Part shown: positions 1 to 11,066 of the stretch, one piece after another
How positions within the stretch are numbered: the first letter of the stretch is position 1
Layout of the letters: each line of letters begins with the position of its first letter
Assembly (NCBI RefSeq): GCF_900104485.1
Contig: NZ_FMXQ01000002.1
Span: 248,001-312,000 of the forward strand
Length of the DNA: 64,000 nucleotides
From: Bauldia litoralis
GTDB taxonomy: Bacteria > Pseudomonadota > Alphaproteobacteria > Rhizobiales > Kaistiaceae
Reading direction: 5' to 3'
Notes under the pieces: generated by a model
Database searches by the model: none
Seen by the model: only the letters and a program-made list of their open reading frames with translations
Told to the model about the DNA's origin: nothing
Made by a program: the position numbers and the translations under genes

Positions 1-305
1 TGTCCACCGCCTTCCGGCCGGGCGTTCGCCTCTCCGTCGCCGGCAACAGCGACAAGGTCAGCCTGCCGCTCGAATTCTGCGTGCGCGACAACGGCGGCGG
101 GGTCCCGCCCGACATGATCCCGCATCTCTTCGATCCCTTCGTTACCTCGAAGGCGAATGGAACCGGGCTTGGTCTGGCGCTGGTGGCGAAGATCGTCGGC
201 GATCATGGCGGCGTGATCGAATGCGAATCCCAGGGTCGGAAGACCGTTTTCCGGGTGCTGATGCCGGCCTTTCCCAGCCGGTCGGCGCCAGTGAAGGATC
301 AATAG
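1..305 (+). CDS. ntrB: Nitrogen regulation sensor kinase NtrB (C-terminal fragment)
   Basis: The reading frame is open from base 3 and continues upstream of the window, so only the last ~100 residues are seen. They are the ATP-binding part of a histidine kinase: the G1 box DNGGG, the F box FDPFVTSK and the G2 box GTGLGLAL. The stop at 303-305 is followed one base later by the ntrC start, as expected for a coupled ntrBC operon. In this family NtrB phosphorylates or dephosphorylates NtrC in response to the nitrogen signal relayed by PII proteins. Naming it NtrB rather than another kinase rests on its position directly before a clear NtrC. Confidence 0.93.
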   Translation, partial: STAFRPGVRLSVAGNSDKVSLPLEFCVRDNGGGVPPDMIPHLFDPFVTSKANGTGLGLALVAKIVGDHGGVIECESQGRKTVFRVLMPAFPSRSAPVKDQ

Positions 306-306
306 A

Positions 307-1749
<1,443 letters not shown>

Positions 1750-1766
1750 GGGGCGTCGAGCCCGGG

Positions 1767-1810
1767 TTTTCCCCTGTTGTTTTTCAATCACAATGTTGTT
1801 GCAATTTAAC
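1767..1810 (+). promoter_or_regulatory. AT-rich gap before ntrY, possible promoter
   Basis: The 132-base gap between ntrC and ntrY contains a short A/T-rich island in otherwise very GC-rich sequence (oligo-T runs, then ACAATGTTGTTGCAATTTAA). No convincing -35/-10 pair was assigned. A separate promoter for ntrYX is common in alphaproteobacteria, so this is the likely place, but that is inference. Confidence 0.3.
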
Positions 1811-1881
1811 CGCAGGCTGCCGTAGTTCGATCCTCTTGAGCCGGCGGCCTCAGCCCGTCGGCGGTGTGGCCCAAGGGTGCA

Positions 1882-4146
1882 ATGACGGCCGAAACCCCAT
1901 TTCCTCTCAGCACGCCGCTGAACCGCCGGACATTCGAGATGTCTCGTCTCGTCAGGGCCAGCGGCTATGTCGGCGTTGTCTCGGCCTTGATTGTCGCGGC
2001 CGCGACCTTCTTCATCCTGATGGGCCTGACGCCCATCGAGCCGACCCAGTATGTCGTCCTGACGGTCTTGATCGTCAACGGCGCGCTGGCGGTCTTCCTG
2101 GTGCTTGTCATCGGCTGGGAGATTGCGGCGCTGGTTCTCGCCCGGCGACGGCGGCGGGCGGCGGCCCGGCTGCATATCCGGATCGTGGCGCTGTTCAGCA
2201 TCGTCGCAGCGACGCCCGCGATCCTCGTTGCCGTCGTTGCCAGCGTCACGCTCGACCGCGGCCTCGACAACTGGTTCTCGACCAGTACCCGCGCCATCGT
2301 CGAAAACTCGGCCGCCATCGCCCAGTCCTTCATCGATCAGCAGGTCGACCTGCTCGACCGTGACATCCTCGGCCTCGAGTCGGAGCTCGAACGGGCCCGG
2401 TCCCTCCTGATCGACGACCCTGACCGCTTCCAGACATTCCTTGCCGCCAACGCCCAGGAGCGGAACCTGCCCGGCGCGTTTCTGGTCAAGGGCGACGGGA
2501 GCATCGTCGCGGAGGCGCGTGTCGGTTCGCAGGCCCAGTTCCCGCCGCCGCCACCTTCGGCAATCGCCCGCGCCGCGGCAGAACCGAGCCAGCCGGCGCT
2601 GATCACCCCGGGGTCGACCAACATGGTTGGCGGTGTCGCCAAGCTGGACGACTACGACGACGTCTTCATCTACGCGCTGCGCCCGATCGCCCCCGAGGCC
2701 CTCCACCAGGTGACGCTGGCGAGCGAGAACGTCACCCAGTACCGGGCGCTCGAGGCGACGCGGTTCGGCATCCAGCTTGCCTTCGGCATTCTCTATCTCG
2801 GCGTCGCGCTGGTCGTCCTGCTCTCGGCCATCTGGCTGGGCATCAGCTTTGCCAACCGCCTGGTGGCGCCGATCCGCCGCCTGATCGACGCTGCCAAGCA
2901 GGTCTCGGCCGGCAACCTGGCGGTACGGGTGCCGTCCAAGAAATCCGAGGGCGACCTCGGCGACCTGAGCGATACCTTCAACACGATGACCGCCCAGCTG
3001 CGCGGCCAGCGCGAGGAACTGCTGTCCGCCAACGAACAGATCGACAGCCGGCGCCGCTTCACCGAGGCGGTGCTCTCCGGCGTGACGGCGGGCGTCATCG
3101 GCATCGACGGGGAAGGGCGGATTACCATCGCCAACCGGACGGCCCTGCGGATGCTCAACGTCAACAAGGGCTCGGTCGAGCGGCGGCCGATCACCGAGAT
3201 CATGCCGGAACTCGGCCCGGTGGTCGCCGCGGCGCTGCGCGGCGAACGGCCGGAGCAGCGCGACCAGATTTCGGTCAACACCGTCAACCGTGAGCGGACA
3301 ATCAACGTGCGGGTGACGACCGAGGGCTCCAGCGAGCGCGCCCACGGCTACGTCATTACCCTCGACGACATCACCGACCTTGTTTCGGCCCAGCGCAGCT
3401 CTGCCTGGGCCGACGTTGCCCGGCGCATCGCCCACGAGATCAAGAACCCGCTGACGCCGATCCAGCTTTCGGCCGAACGGCTGCGCCGCAAGTTCGGCAA
3501 GGTCGTCCAGGAAGACCGCGAGATCTTCGAGCAGTGCACCGACACCATCATTCGCCAGGTCGGCGACATCGGTCGGATGGTCGACGAGTTCTCCTCCTTC
3601 GCAAGGATGCCGAAGCCGACGATCGAGCGGAAGAATCTCGCCGAATCGATCCGTGAGGCGGTGTTCCTGCTCGAGGTCGCCCATCCGGAGATAACTTTCG
3701 CCCTCGACCTTCCGGCGGAGCCTCTGCTTGGCGATTTCGACGCCCGGCTGATGTCCCAGGCTTTCACCAACATCGTCAAGAACGGCACCGAAGCGATCGC
3801 CGGGCTGCCGGCCGACGAGAAGACCGGCGCCAAGCTGACGGTGTCCGGACGGATCGAAGACAACTGGATCGTCGTTGACGTGGTCGATACGGGCATCGGC
3901 CTTCCGGCGGAAAACCGGCATCGGCTTCTTGAGCCCTACATGACGACTCGCGAGAAAGGCACGGGACTTGGACTGGCGATAGTGACCAAGATCATTGCCG
4001 AACACGGCGGACGCATAGAACTGATGGACTCCCCGGAGGTCGCGCATGGCGGGCATGGAGCGCTCGTCCGGGTGCGGCTGCCGGGCGCTCGCGGCGGCGC
4101 GGAGGAATCGGCAACGGCCGAGTCCGAAGAGTCGATGGCCGAGTAG
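1882..4146 (+). CDS. ntrY: Nitrogen regulation sensor kinase NtrY
   Basis: A large membrane histidine kinase of 754 residues. The N-terminus holds three hydrophobic segments, a periplasmic/extracytoplasmic region and a fourth membrane segment (near FGILYLGVALVVLL). HAMP, PAS, HisKA (H box RRIAHEIKNPLTPIQ) and HATPase domains follow (N box NIVKNGTEAI, G1 VDTGIGLP, G2 GTGLGLAIV). The ATG at 1882 is preferred because AAGGG lies just upstream; an in-frame GTG at 1864 would add six residues. It pairs with NtrX, 18 bases downstream. Known role: control of nitrogen metabolism and, in several alphaproteobacteria, of envelope and redox responses. Confidence 0.95.
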   Translation: MTAETPFPLSTPLNRRTFEMSRLVRASGYVGVVSALIVAAATFFILMGLTPIEPTQYVVLTVLIVNGALAVFLVLVIGWEIAALVLARRRRRAAARLHIRIVALFSIVAATPAILVAVVASVTLDRGLDNWFSTSTRAIVENSAAIAQSFIDQQVDLLDRDILGLESELERARSLLIDDPDRFQTFLAANAQERNLPGAFLVKGDGSIVAEARVGSQAQFPPPPPSAIARAAAEPSQPALITPGSTNMVGGVAKLDDYDDVFIYALRPIAPEALHQVTLASENVTQYRALEATRFGIQLAFGILYLGVALVVLLSAIWLGISFANRLVAPIRRLIDAAKQVSAGNLAVRVPSKKSEGDLGDLSDTFNTMTAQLRGQREELLSANEQIDSRRRFTEAVLSGVTAGVIGIDGEGRITIANRTALRMLNVNKGSVERRPITEIMPELGPVVAAALRGERPEQRDQISVNTVNRERTINVRVTTEGSSERAHGYVITLDDITDLVSAQRSSAWADVARRIAHEIKNPLTPIQLSAERLRRKFGKVVQEDREIFEQCTDTIIRQVGDIGRMVDEFSSFARMPKPTIERKNLAESIREAVFLLEVAHPEITFALDLPAEPLLGDFDARLMSQAFTNIVKNGTEAIAGLPADEKTGAKLTVSGRIEDNWIVVDVVDTGIGLPAENRHRLLEPYMTTREKGTGLGLAIVTKIIAEHGGRIELMDSPEVAHGGHGALVRVRLPGARGGAEESATAESEESMAE

Positions 4147-4164
4147 GGGCGAAACAGGACAAGC

Positions 4165-5532
4165 ATGGCTTCAGACATTCTCATCATCGACGACGAGGCG
4201 GATATCCGGGACATCGTTTCCGGCATCCTGTCGGACGAAGGACACGGAACGCGGACGGCCGCCGACGCCGATACGGCGATTGCCGAAATCGCCAAGCGCC
4301 GGCCGTCGCTGATCTTTCTCGACATCTGGCTGCAGGGTAGCCGCATGGACGGCCTGCAACTGCTCGACGAAATCAAGCGCGACCATCCGGACCTGCCGGT
4401 GGTGATGATTTCCGGCCATGGCAACATCGAGACCGCCGTTTCGGCGATCAAGCGCGGCGCTTACGATTATATCGAGAAACCGTTCAAGGCCGACCGGCTG
4501 GTGCTGATCGCCGAACGCGCACTCGAAGCCTCGCAACTGCGCAAGGAAGTCCAGTCGCTGCGCGAGCGCTCCGGCGAGGCGGTGGAACTGGTCGGCCATT
4601 CGGCCGCGATGAACCATCTTCGTCAGTTGATCGAGAAGGTTGCGCCCGCCAACAGCCGCGTGATGATTTCCGGCCCGTCCGGTTCCGGCAAGGAACTCGT
4701 GGCGCGCGCGATCCATCGCCTGTCCGGCCGCGCCTCCGGCCCCTTCGTGGTGATCAACGCGGCGGCGATCACGCCGGATCGCATGGAAGAGGCGCTGTTT
4801 GGCAACGAGTCGCTGAACGGCGCCGGCCACCGCGTCGGTGCGCTGGAGGAAGCGCATGGCGGCACGCTGTATCTCGACGAAGTCGGCGACATGCCGCGGG
4901 AGACGCAGAACAAGATCCTGCGGGTGCTGGTCGACCAGACTTTTCAGCGGGTTGGCGGCTCGACCAGGGTGAATGTCGATGTCCGCATCGTCTCTTCGAC
5001 CGCCCGCGACCTGGAGCGGGAGACCCAGGAAGGGCAGTTCCGCGAGGATCTGTTTCATCGGCTGGCCGTGGTGCCGATGCGGGTGCCGGCGCTGGCCGAG
5101 CGGCGCGAGGATATCCCGGAGCTGGTCCAGAATTTCGTGGCGCTGATCTCGCGCGCCACGGGGCTTCCCGAACGCGAGATCGGCTCCGACGCAATGGCCG
5201 TGCTTCAGGCCCATGACTGGCCGGGCAACCTTCGCCAGTTGCGCAACAATGTCGAACGCCTGCTGATTCTCGCCCGCGGCGACGCCGCCGAGGCGATCAC
5301 CGCTGAAATGCTGCCGGCCGAGATCGGCGAGATGCTGCCGACGACACCGGGCCGGGCAGGGGGCGAACACCTGATGTCGCTGCCCTTGCGCGACGCCCGC
5401 GAGATCTTCGAGCGCGAATATCTCAAGGCCCAGGTCGACCGTTTCGGCGGAAACATCTCGCGGACGGCCGAATTTGTTGGCATGGAGAGGTCGGCCTTGC
5501 ATCGCAAGCTCAAATCGCTTGGTGTCGGCTAG
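4165..5532 (+). CDS. ntrX: Response regulator NtrX
   Basis: A 455-residue response regulator: receiver domain (SLIFLDIWLQGS holds the phospho-acceptor Asp), AAA+ domain with Walker A GPSGSGKE and Walker B LYLDEVGD, and a C-terminal helix-turn-helix (ISRTAEFVGMERSALHRKL). The loop that carries GAFTGA in sigma-54 activators reads NESLNGAGHRVGALEEAHG, so the sigma-54 contact motif is absent. This is usual for alphaproteobacterial NtrX, which is thought to act without sigma-54. Cognate partner of NtrY immediately upstream. Confidence 0.95.
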   Translation: MASDILIIDDEADIRDIVSGILSDEGHGTRTAADADTAIAEIAKRRPSLIFLDIWLQGSRMDGLQLLDEIKRDHPDLPVVMISGHGNIETAVSAIKRGAYDYIEKPFKADRLVLIAERALEASQLRKEVQSLRERSGEAVELVGHSAAMNHLRQLIEKVAPANSRVMISGPSGSGKELVARAIHRLSGRASGPFVVINAAAITPDRMEEALFGNESLNGAGHRVGALEEAHGGTLYLDEVGDMPRETQNKILRVLVDQTFQRVGGSTRVNVDVRIVSSTARDLERETQEGQFREDLFHRLAVVPMRVPALAERREDIPELVQNFVALISRATGLPEREIGSDAMAVLQAHDWPGNLRQLRNNVERLLILARGDAAEAITAEMLPAEIGEMLPTTPGRAGGEHLMSLPLRDAREIFEREYLKAQVDRFGGNISRTAEFVGMERSALHRKLKSLGVG

Positions 5533-5562
5533 CCACCGCGACAACGGCAGGGGGTTGCCACA

Positions 5563-6939
5563 ATGCGGGTTGTGATTTGCGGTGCCGGCCAGGTCGGCTT
5601 CGGTATCGCCGAGCGTCTTTCGGCGGAAGAGAACGACGTCTCGGTCATCGACACGTCGCATGAGCTGATCCAGGCGATCCGGGATTCGCTGGACGTCCGG
5701 GGCTTCATCGGCCACGGCGCCCATCCCGACGTGCTGGCGCAGGCCGGTGTCGACCAGGCCGACATGATCATCGCGGTGACGCTCTATGACGAGGTGAACA
5801 TGGTCGCCTGCCAGGTGGCCCATTCGCTGTTCAACGTGCCGACCAAGATCGCCCGCATTCGCTCGCAGAGCTACCTGCAGCCGCACTGGGCGGACCTCTT
5901 TTCCTCGAACCACCTGCCGATCGACGTCATCATTTCGCCGGAGGTTGAGGTTGGCGAACTGGTGCTGCGCCGGCTGGAAGCGCCGGGCGCCGTCGATGCC
6001 GTGCGTTTTGCCGACGGCCAGGTGGTGACCATCGGCATCGACCTCGGCGAGAACTGCCCGGTCGTCGATACGCCGCTGTCGCAACTGACCGAGCTCTTTC
6101 CCGACCTGCAGGCGGTGGTGGTCGGCGTCCTGCGCGAGGGCAGGCTGTTCGTGCCGCGATCGTCCGATGCGATGCTGGTCGGCGACCGGGTCTATGTTGT
6201 CTGCAAGGTCGACCAGGTGCGCCGGACGCTGGGCATCTTCGGCCATGAGGAGCCGGAGGCGCATCGCGTCGTGATCGCCGGCGGCGGCAACATCGGCCTT
6301 TATGTCGCCGAGGCGCTCGAGGCGCGCGGCTCGCGCGCCCGCGTCAAGATCATCGAGATGTCGCGCGACCGGGCGATCGCCATTGCCGACCGCCTCAAGC
6401 GGACCGTGGTGCTCCATGGCGACGCGCTCGACCAGGACCTGCTTCAGGAGGCCGACGTCCAGGACGCCGACACCCTGGTCGCGGTGACCAATGACGACGA
6501 GGTCAATATCCTCGCCTGTGTCATGGCCAAGCGGCTCGGCGCGGCCAGCAACATGGCGCTGATCAACAATCGGTCCTATCCGGCTTTCGCCGGAACGCTG
6601 GGCATCGACGCAACCGTCAGTCCCCGGTCGGTGACGATCTCGAAGATCCTGCAGCATGTGCGGCGCGGCCGTATCCGCGGGGTGCACACCATCGAGAACG
6701 GGCTCGCCGAGGTCATAGAGGCCGAGGCGCTCGACACCTCGCCGCTGGTCGGCAAGGCATTGCGCGACCTCAACCTGCCCGACGGCATTCGCATCGGCGC
6801 CGTGTTCAGGGACGGCAAGGTGATCGTCCCGCACGGGTCGACCAAGATCGCGGCGAAGGACCGGGTCATCATCTTCGCCACTGCCGACAAGGTGCGGCAG
6901 GTCGAGCAGATGTTCCGCGTGAGCCTCGAATTCTTCTGA
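5563..6939 (+). CDS. trkA: Trk potassium uptake regulatory subunit TrkA
   Basis: A 458-residue cytoplasmic protein with two tandem RCK modules. Each starts with a dinucleotide-binding Rossmann motif (GAGQVGFGIAERL near residue 5 and GGGNIGLYVAEAL near 240) and ends with a TrkA-C domain. In the family TrkA binds NAD(H)/nucleotides and gates the TrkH channel. Its length matches full-size double-RCK TrkA. The GGGGG stretch upstream serves as a ribosome site. trkH follows 13 bases downstream, so the uptake system is complete as an operon. Linkage to ntrX is typical of Hyphomicrobiales. Confidence 0.96.
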   Translation: MRVVICGAGQVGFGIAERLSAEENDVSVIDTSHELIQAIRDSLDVRGFIGHGAHPDVLAQAGVDQADMIIAVTLYDEVNMVACQVAHSLFNVPTKIARIRSQSYLQPHWADLFSSNHLPIDVIISPEVEVGELVLRRLEAPGAVDAVRFADGQVVTIGIDLGENCPVVDTPLSQLTELFPDLQAVVVGVLREGRLFVPRSSDAMLVGDRVYVVCKVDQVRRTLGIFGHEEPEAHRVVIAGGGNIGLYVAEALEARGSRARVKIIEMSRDRAIAIADRLKRTVVLHGDALDQDLLQEADVQDADTLVAVTNDDEVNILACVMAKRLGAASNMALINNRSYPAFAGTLGIDATVSPRSVTISKILQHVRRGRIRGVHTIENGLAEVIEAEALDTSPLVGKALRDLNLPDGIRIGAVFRDGKVIVPHGSTKIAAKDRVIIFATADKVRQVEQMFRVSLEFF

Positions 6940-6952
6940 TCGCCGCGAAAAG

Positions 6953-8404
6953 ATGATCGGCGTCTTCCACCTTCTTGCCCAGGCCCTCGCGGGATTTGCG
7001 GGCGCCATGCTGCTGCCGGCGGCCATCGCGCTGGCGACGGGGGAACGCCATTCGGCAGCCGTCTTCCTGGTCGTGGCGGGACTGATCGGCTTCCTGGCGG
7101 GCGCGGCGCATTTCGCCCTGCGCGGACGTCGCCGGAACCTGGACCGCGTCGCCGGTTACGTGCTGGTCGTGGCGATCTGGGTCGTGCCGCCGCTGCTGGC
7201 CGCCATTCCCATCATGCGGATCGCCGATGTCGGCTACGTCACGGCGCTGTTCGAGGCCGTGTCGGGCTATACGACGACCGGGGCGAGCGCCCTCAAGGCG
7301 ATTGCGCCGCTCGGTTTCAGCGGCATCTTCTTCCGCGCCGAACTGCAATGGATCGGCGGGCTGATCACGCTGCTGACCGTCGTCGCCATCATTTCGCCGA
7401 GCGGCCTCGGCGGCATTCCGCGCGTTCCGATCGGAACCAGCGTCGACAGTCGCTTCAACCGGCTGGGCGACACCCTGCGGCGGGTCACGATCGCCTATAT
7501 GACGATTACCGTCGCCTGCGCGGGCTTTCTCCTCGCCACAGACATTCCGCCCTTCGACGCCGTCTGCCTGGCCCTGTCGACCGTCTCGACCGGCGGCTTC
7601 ATGCCGATGGAAGGAAACCTTTCCGCCTACGACTCGAGCTTCGCGGAGGTCATCATCGCGGTGTTCATGCTGATCGGCGCGACGAGCATCATCTGGCACC
7701 GGATGGTGCTCGAGGGGCGCTGGTCGATGGCGGCGAAGCACCGGGAGAGCTACTGGATGATCGGCATGGCGCTGCTCGCGACCCTGCTCTACACGGTGGC
7801 CTTCGCCGTCGGCCGGTCGGACGCGCCGGCCTTCTCCTTCTTCGACTCGCTGCGCGACGGCTTCGTCAGCGGCGCATCGCTCGTCAGCACGACCGGGTTC
7901 GAGGCGCATACCGGGGGAATTGCCGCGCTGCCGCTGCCGATCGTCCTGCTGTTCGCCGTCATCGGCGGTTGCGCGCTATCGACGGCGGGGGGCATCAAAT
8001 ACTACCGGATCGGCGGGATGCTGACGCTTTCACTTCAGGAACTGCGCCGCCTCGTCTATCCGCACAGCATTCGCACGGCCCGGCTCGGCAGTGCCTTTTA
8101 TGACATTGCCCAGATGAAATCGATCTGGAGCAGCATCATCGTCGGGCTGTTCGTCATCATGGCCGCCACCCTGCTGATCGCCGCCTCGGAGCCGAATTTC
8201 GATGGCGCCCTGACCGCGGCGATCGCTGCCTTCTCCAACATGGGCCCGCTCTATTCGACCGACTGGCCCGCGCCCGACGTCTGGCCCGCCTACGCGGATT
8301 TCAGCGTTTTCGCCAAACTGGTGATGATCGTCACCATGGTTCTTGGCCGGATCGAAGTCCTGGTGCTGCTCGGCGCCCTCAACATCGCATATTGGCGTTC
8401 CTGA
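6953..8404 (+). CDS. trkH: Trk potassium uptake channel TrkH
   Basis: A 483-residue inner-membrane protein with many hydrophobic segments and the four re-entrant pore-loop signatures of the TrkH/KtrB superfamily: SGYTTTGAS, STVSTGGF, VSTTGFE and SNMGPLY. The conserved glycines form the K+ selectivity filter. It works with TrkA encoded just upstream. Its stop codon is followed directly (no spacer) by the aminotransferase start at 8405, which suggests co-transcription. Confidence 0.95.
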   Translation: MIGVFHLLAQALAGFAGAMLLPAAIALATGERHSAAVFLVVAGLIGFLAGAAHFALRGRRRNLDRVAGYVLVVAIWVVPPLLAAIPIMRIADVGYVTALFEAVSGYTTTGASALKAIAPLGFSGIFFRAELQWIGGLITLLTVVAIISPSGLGGIPRVPIGTSVDSRFNRLGDTLRRVTIAYMTITVACAGFLLATDIPPFDAVCLALSTVSTGGFMPMEGNLSAYDSSFAEVIIAVFMLIGATSIIWHRMVLEGRWSMAAKHRESYWMIGMALLATLLYTVAFAVGRSDAPAFSFFDSLRDGFVSGASLVSTTGFEAHTGGIAALPLPIVLLFAVIGGCALSTAGGIKYYRIGGMLTLSLQELRRLVYPHSIRTARLGSAFYDIAQMKSIWSSIIVGLFVIMAATLLIAASEPNFDGALTAAIAAFSNMGPLYSTDWPAPDVWPAYADFSVFAKLVMIVTMVLGRIEVLVLLGALNIAYWRS

Positions 8405-9286
8405 ATGTCCCGAATTGCTTATGTAAACGGTCGGTACCTGCCGCATGGCCAGGCAGGGGTTCATATCGAGGATCGCGGCTTCCAGTTTGCCGATGCGGTC
8501 TACGAGGTCTGCGAGGTCAAGGACGGACTTCTGGTCGACGAAGGCCGGCATTTGCAGCGCCTGACGCGCTCGCTTTCCGAAATTCGCATGGCTGAGCCGC
8601 GACATCCGGCTGCACTTGGCGCCATCCTTCGCGAAGTCGTGCGGCGCAACCGGGTGCGAAACGGCATCGTGTACCTTCAGGTGACCCGCGGCGTTGCGCC
8701 CCGCAATCACCCCTTTCCGAACCCGGAGGTGGCGCCGGGCCTCATCGTCACTGCGCGGTCGATCAACCCGGCCGAGGGCCGGGAAAGGGCGAGGACGGGC
8801 ATCGCCGTCATCACCACCCCCGATAATCGATGGGAACGGGTCGACATCAAGAGCGTCGGGCTGCTCCCCAACGTCCTGGCCAAGCAGAAGGCGCGGGAGG
8901 CCGGCGCTTTCGAGGCATGGTTCATCGACGAAAACGATTACATTACAGAGGGTTCGTCGACCAATGCATGGATCGTGACCGGGGAGGGCGTGCTCGTCAC
9001 CCGGCCAGCGGATCACAGTATCCTGCGCGGCGTCACGCGGATGGTCGTGCTTGAGACCGCCGAGGACCTGGGCATGACGGTCGAGGAACGGCCCTTCACC
9101 CTGGCCGAGGTCCGGGCCGGCAGGGAGGCCTTCATCACGGCGTCGTCGACCCTCGTGATGCCGGTGGTCAAGGTCGACGGGGAGACCCTCGGCGACGGTC
9201 TTCCCGGTCCGGTTGCAATCCGGCTTCGGTCCGTATTCCACGATCACGCCGATTACGGGCGCAACTGGGCGTCCTTGACGAAGTGA
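8405..9286 (+). CDS. D-amino-acid aminotransferase (PLP class IV)
   Basis: A 293-residue fold-type IV PLP enzyme. The N-terminus YVNGRYLPHGQAGVHIEDRG and the core GSSTNAWIV are family hallmarks, and the Lys in DIKSVGLLPNV is the expected Schiff-base lysine. D-amino-acid transaminases (Dat) make D-Glu/D-Ala from 2-oxoacids and D-amino acids; branched-chain aminotransferase and aminodeoxychorismate lyase are related. The length and the DIKS lysine context fit D-amino-acid transaminase best. Position between trkH and hfq is conserved in Hyphomicrobiales, although no functional link is obvious. Confidence 0.85.
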   Translation: MSRIAYVNGRYLPHGQAGVHIEDRGFQFADAVYEVCEVKDGLLVDEGRHLQRLTRSLSEIRMAEPRHPAALGAILREVVRRNRVRNGIVYLQVTRGVAPRNHPFPNPEVAPGLIVTARSINPAEGRERARTGIAVITTPDNRWERVDIKSVGLLPNVLAKQKAREAGAFEAWFIDENDYITEGSSTNAWIVTGEGVLVTRPADHSILRGVTRMVVLETAEDLGMTVEERPFTLAEVRAGREAFITASSTLVMPVVKVDGETLGDGLPGPVAIRLRSVFHDHADYGRNWASLTK

Positions 9287-9401
9287 AATTCATAGGTGAC
9301 GCAAGGGTCAACACCGTTCAAACTGATGGCGCTCATTGGTGGTGGGCCGATGGCGGCGACTGGCGCTCCTCCCAGACAGCCAAAAAAAGACGAGACGGAT
9401 A

Positions 9402-9665
9402 ATGGCGGACCGCGCACAAAACCTACAGGACACGTTCCTCAACTACGTTCGCAAGAACAAGACACCGCTGACAATCTTCCTTGTCAACGGCGTGAAACTT
9501 CAGGGCATCGTCACCTGGTTCGATAATTTCTGCGTGCTGCTGCGGCGGGACGGGCACTCGCAATTGGTATACAAGCACGCCATATCGACGATCATGCCTG
9601 GTGCCCCTCTGCAACTCTTCGAGCCCCCCGAGGAAGGGGCGGCGGCGAAACAGGAGTCCGATTGA
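9402..9665 (+). CDS. hfq: RNA chaperone Hfq
   Basis: An 87-residue Sm-like protein with both Sm motifs: [19 protein letters not shown] and the Sm2 core [10 protein letters not shown]. Hfq forms a hexamer that anneals small RNAs to mRNAs. The frame is open further upstream, but the ATG at 9402 is chosen because homology starts at [14 protein letters not shown]. The acidic Glu/Ala tail is short. The stop overlaps the hflX start by four bases (TTGA), so the two are translationally coupled, as in many proteobacteria. Confidence 0.97.
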   Translation: MADRAQNLQDTFLNYVRKNKTPLTIFLVNGVKLQGIVTWFDNFCVLLRRDGHSQLVYKHAISTIMPGAPLQLFEPPEEGAAAKQESD

Positions 9666-11053
9666 GCGAGACTGAAGACGCGACGGACGACCACGACCTC
9701 CGGCGACCGCCCGAGCGGACGCTGGTTCTCGTGCCGATTGTCCGGACCAAGGCGGATGCCCAGGGTGGCCGCGACAGTGCCGCCCGGGTGGAGGAGGCCG
9801 TCGGCCTCGCCGCGGCGATCGATCTCGACGTGATCGAGGGGGTGGCGGTGCCGTTGGCCAGTTACCGGCCGGGCACGCTGTTCGGCACCGGCAAGGTAGA
9901 CGAGATCGCAGCAAGGCTCGACGCCGAGAAGATCGGCCTCGTCATCGTCGATCATCCGCTGTCGCCGGTCCAACAGCGCAACCTCGAAAAAGCGTGGAAA
10001 GCCAAGGTCATCGACCGGACCGGGCTGATCCTCGAGATCTTCGGCGAGCGGGCCCGGACGCGGGAAGGGCGGCTGCAGGTGGAACTCGCCCATCTGACCT
10101 ACCAGAAGAGCCGCCTGGTCCGGAGTTGGACCCATCTGGAACGGCAGCGCGGCGGCTTCGGCTTCCTCGGCGGCCCGGGCGAGACCCAGATCGAGGCGGA
10201 CCGGCGGGCACTGTCGGAGCGCATCGAGCGGATCAAGGTCGAACTGGCCTCGGTCGCGACGCGCCGCCGGCTTCAGCGCCGTACGCGCAAGCGGTCCGGC
10301 CAGGCCATCGCCGCGCTGGTCGGCTATACCAACGCTGGAAAATCGACGCTTTTCAATGCGTTGACCCAGTCCGGCGTGTTTGCCGATGACCGGCTTTTCG
10401 CGACGCTCGACCCGACGCTCCGCCGGGTGGAGCTGCCAAACGGCACGGCGATCGTCCTGTCCGATACCGTCGGTTTCGTTTCCGACCTGCCGACGTCACT
10501 GGTCGCGGCCTTCCGCGGCACGCTGGAGGAGGTCGCCGAGGCGGATTTGATCCTCCATGTCCGCGACATTGCCGACCCGGATACGGAAGAGCAGGCCAGG
10601 GACGTCGCCGCCGTGATGGGGGAACTCGACATCGATGCGAGCGATCCCGACCATGTCATCGAGGTCTGGAACAAGATCGACCTGATTCCGCCGGATCAGC
10701 GGCCGCCGGCACGCCGGGCGCCGACCAAGACCGGGAAACCGGCGGGTCCGACCGTCATTCCGGTATCGGCGCTGACCGGCGAAGGGCTGGAGACACTGTT
10801 GACGGCCATAGAGGACCACCTGGCGATCGACCGGCCGATCTACCGGGTCGAATTGACGGCAGACGGCCTGACGCGCCTGCACAGGCTCTACGAGATGGGC
10901 GAAGTCCTCGACCGCGAAGACAGCAGCGAAGGAACGGTGACGGCCCATGTCCGGGTTGCGGAAGGGGCCCTGGACCGGTTTCGCAAGGCGTTTCCCGAGG
11001 CGCGGCTGGTCACCAAGCAACCCCCGGCGCCGGAAGCCGACGCGGCGGCCTGA
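9662..11053 (+). CDS. hflX: Ribosome-associated GTPase HflX
   Basis: A 463-residue GTPase: N-terminal HflX domain (about 1-200, with [16 protein letters not shown] and the glycine-rich [15 protein letters not shown]), then a G domain with G1 [10 protein letters not shown]3 DTVGF and G4 NKID. HflX splits and rescues stalled ribosomes. The predicted start is a TTG overlapping the hfq stop (TTGA). The gene ends 13 bases before the convergent mazG stop, with no separate terminator visible. Confidence 0.95.
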   Translation: MSETEDATDDHDLRRPPERTLVLVPIVRTKADAQGGRDSAARVEEAVGLAAAIDLDVIEGVAVPLASYRPGTLFGTGKVDEIAARLDAEKIGLVIVDHPLSPVQQRNLEKAWKAKVIDRTGLILEIFGERARTREGRLQVELAHLTYQKSRLVRSWTHLERQRGGFGFLGGPGETQIEADRRALSERIERIKVELASVATRRRLQRRTRKRSGQAIAALVGYTNAGKSTLFNALTQSGVFADDRLFATLDPTLRRVELPNGTAIVLSDTVGFVSDLPTSLVAAFRGTLEEVAEADLILHVRDIADPDTEEQARDVAAVMGELDIDASDPDHVIEVWNKIDLIPPDQRPPARRAPTKTGKPAGPTVIPVSALTGEGLETLLTAIEDHLAIDRPIYRVELTADGLTRLHRLYEMGEVLDREDSSEGTVTAHVRVAEGALDRFRKAFPEARLVTKQPPAPEADAAA

Positions 11054-11066
11054 GGCCGTCCGGCGG

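Noticed and set aside
4789-4860. Absence of GAFTGA in NtrX as a sign of a broken protein
   Set aside because: Alphaproteobacterial NtrX normally lacks the sigma-54 contact motif, so this is not damage.
4171-7026. Long open frame (951 codons) antisense to ntrX/trkA
   Set aside because: Same GC-skew artefact; the sense strand holds intact ntrX and trkA.
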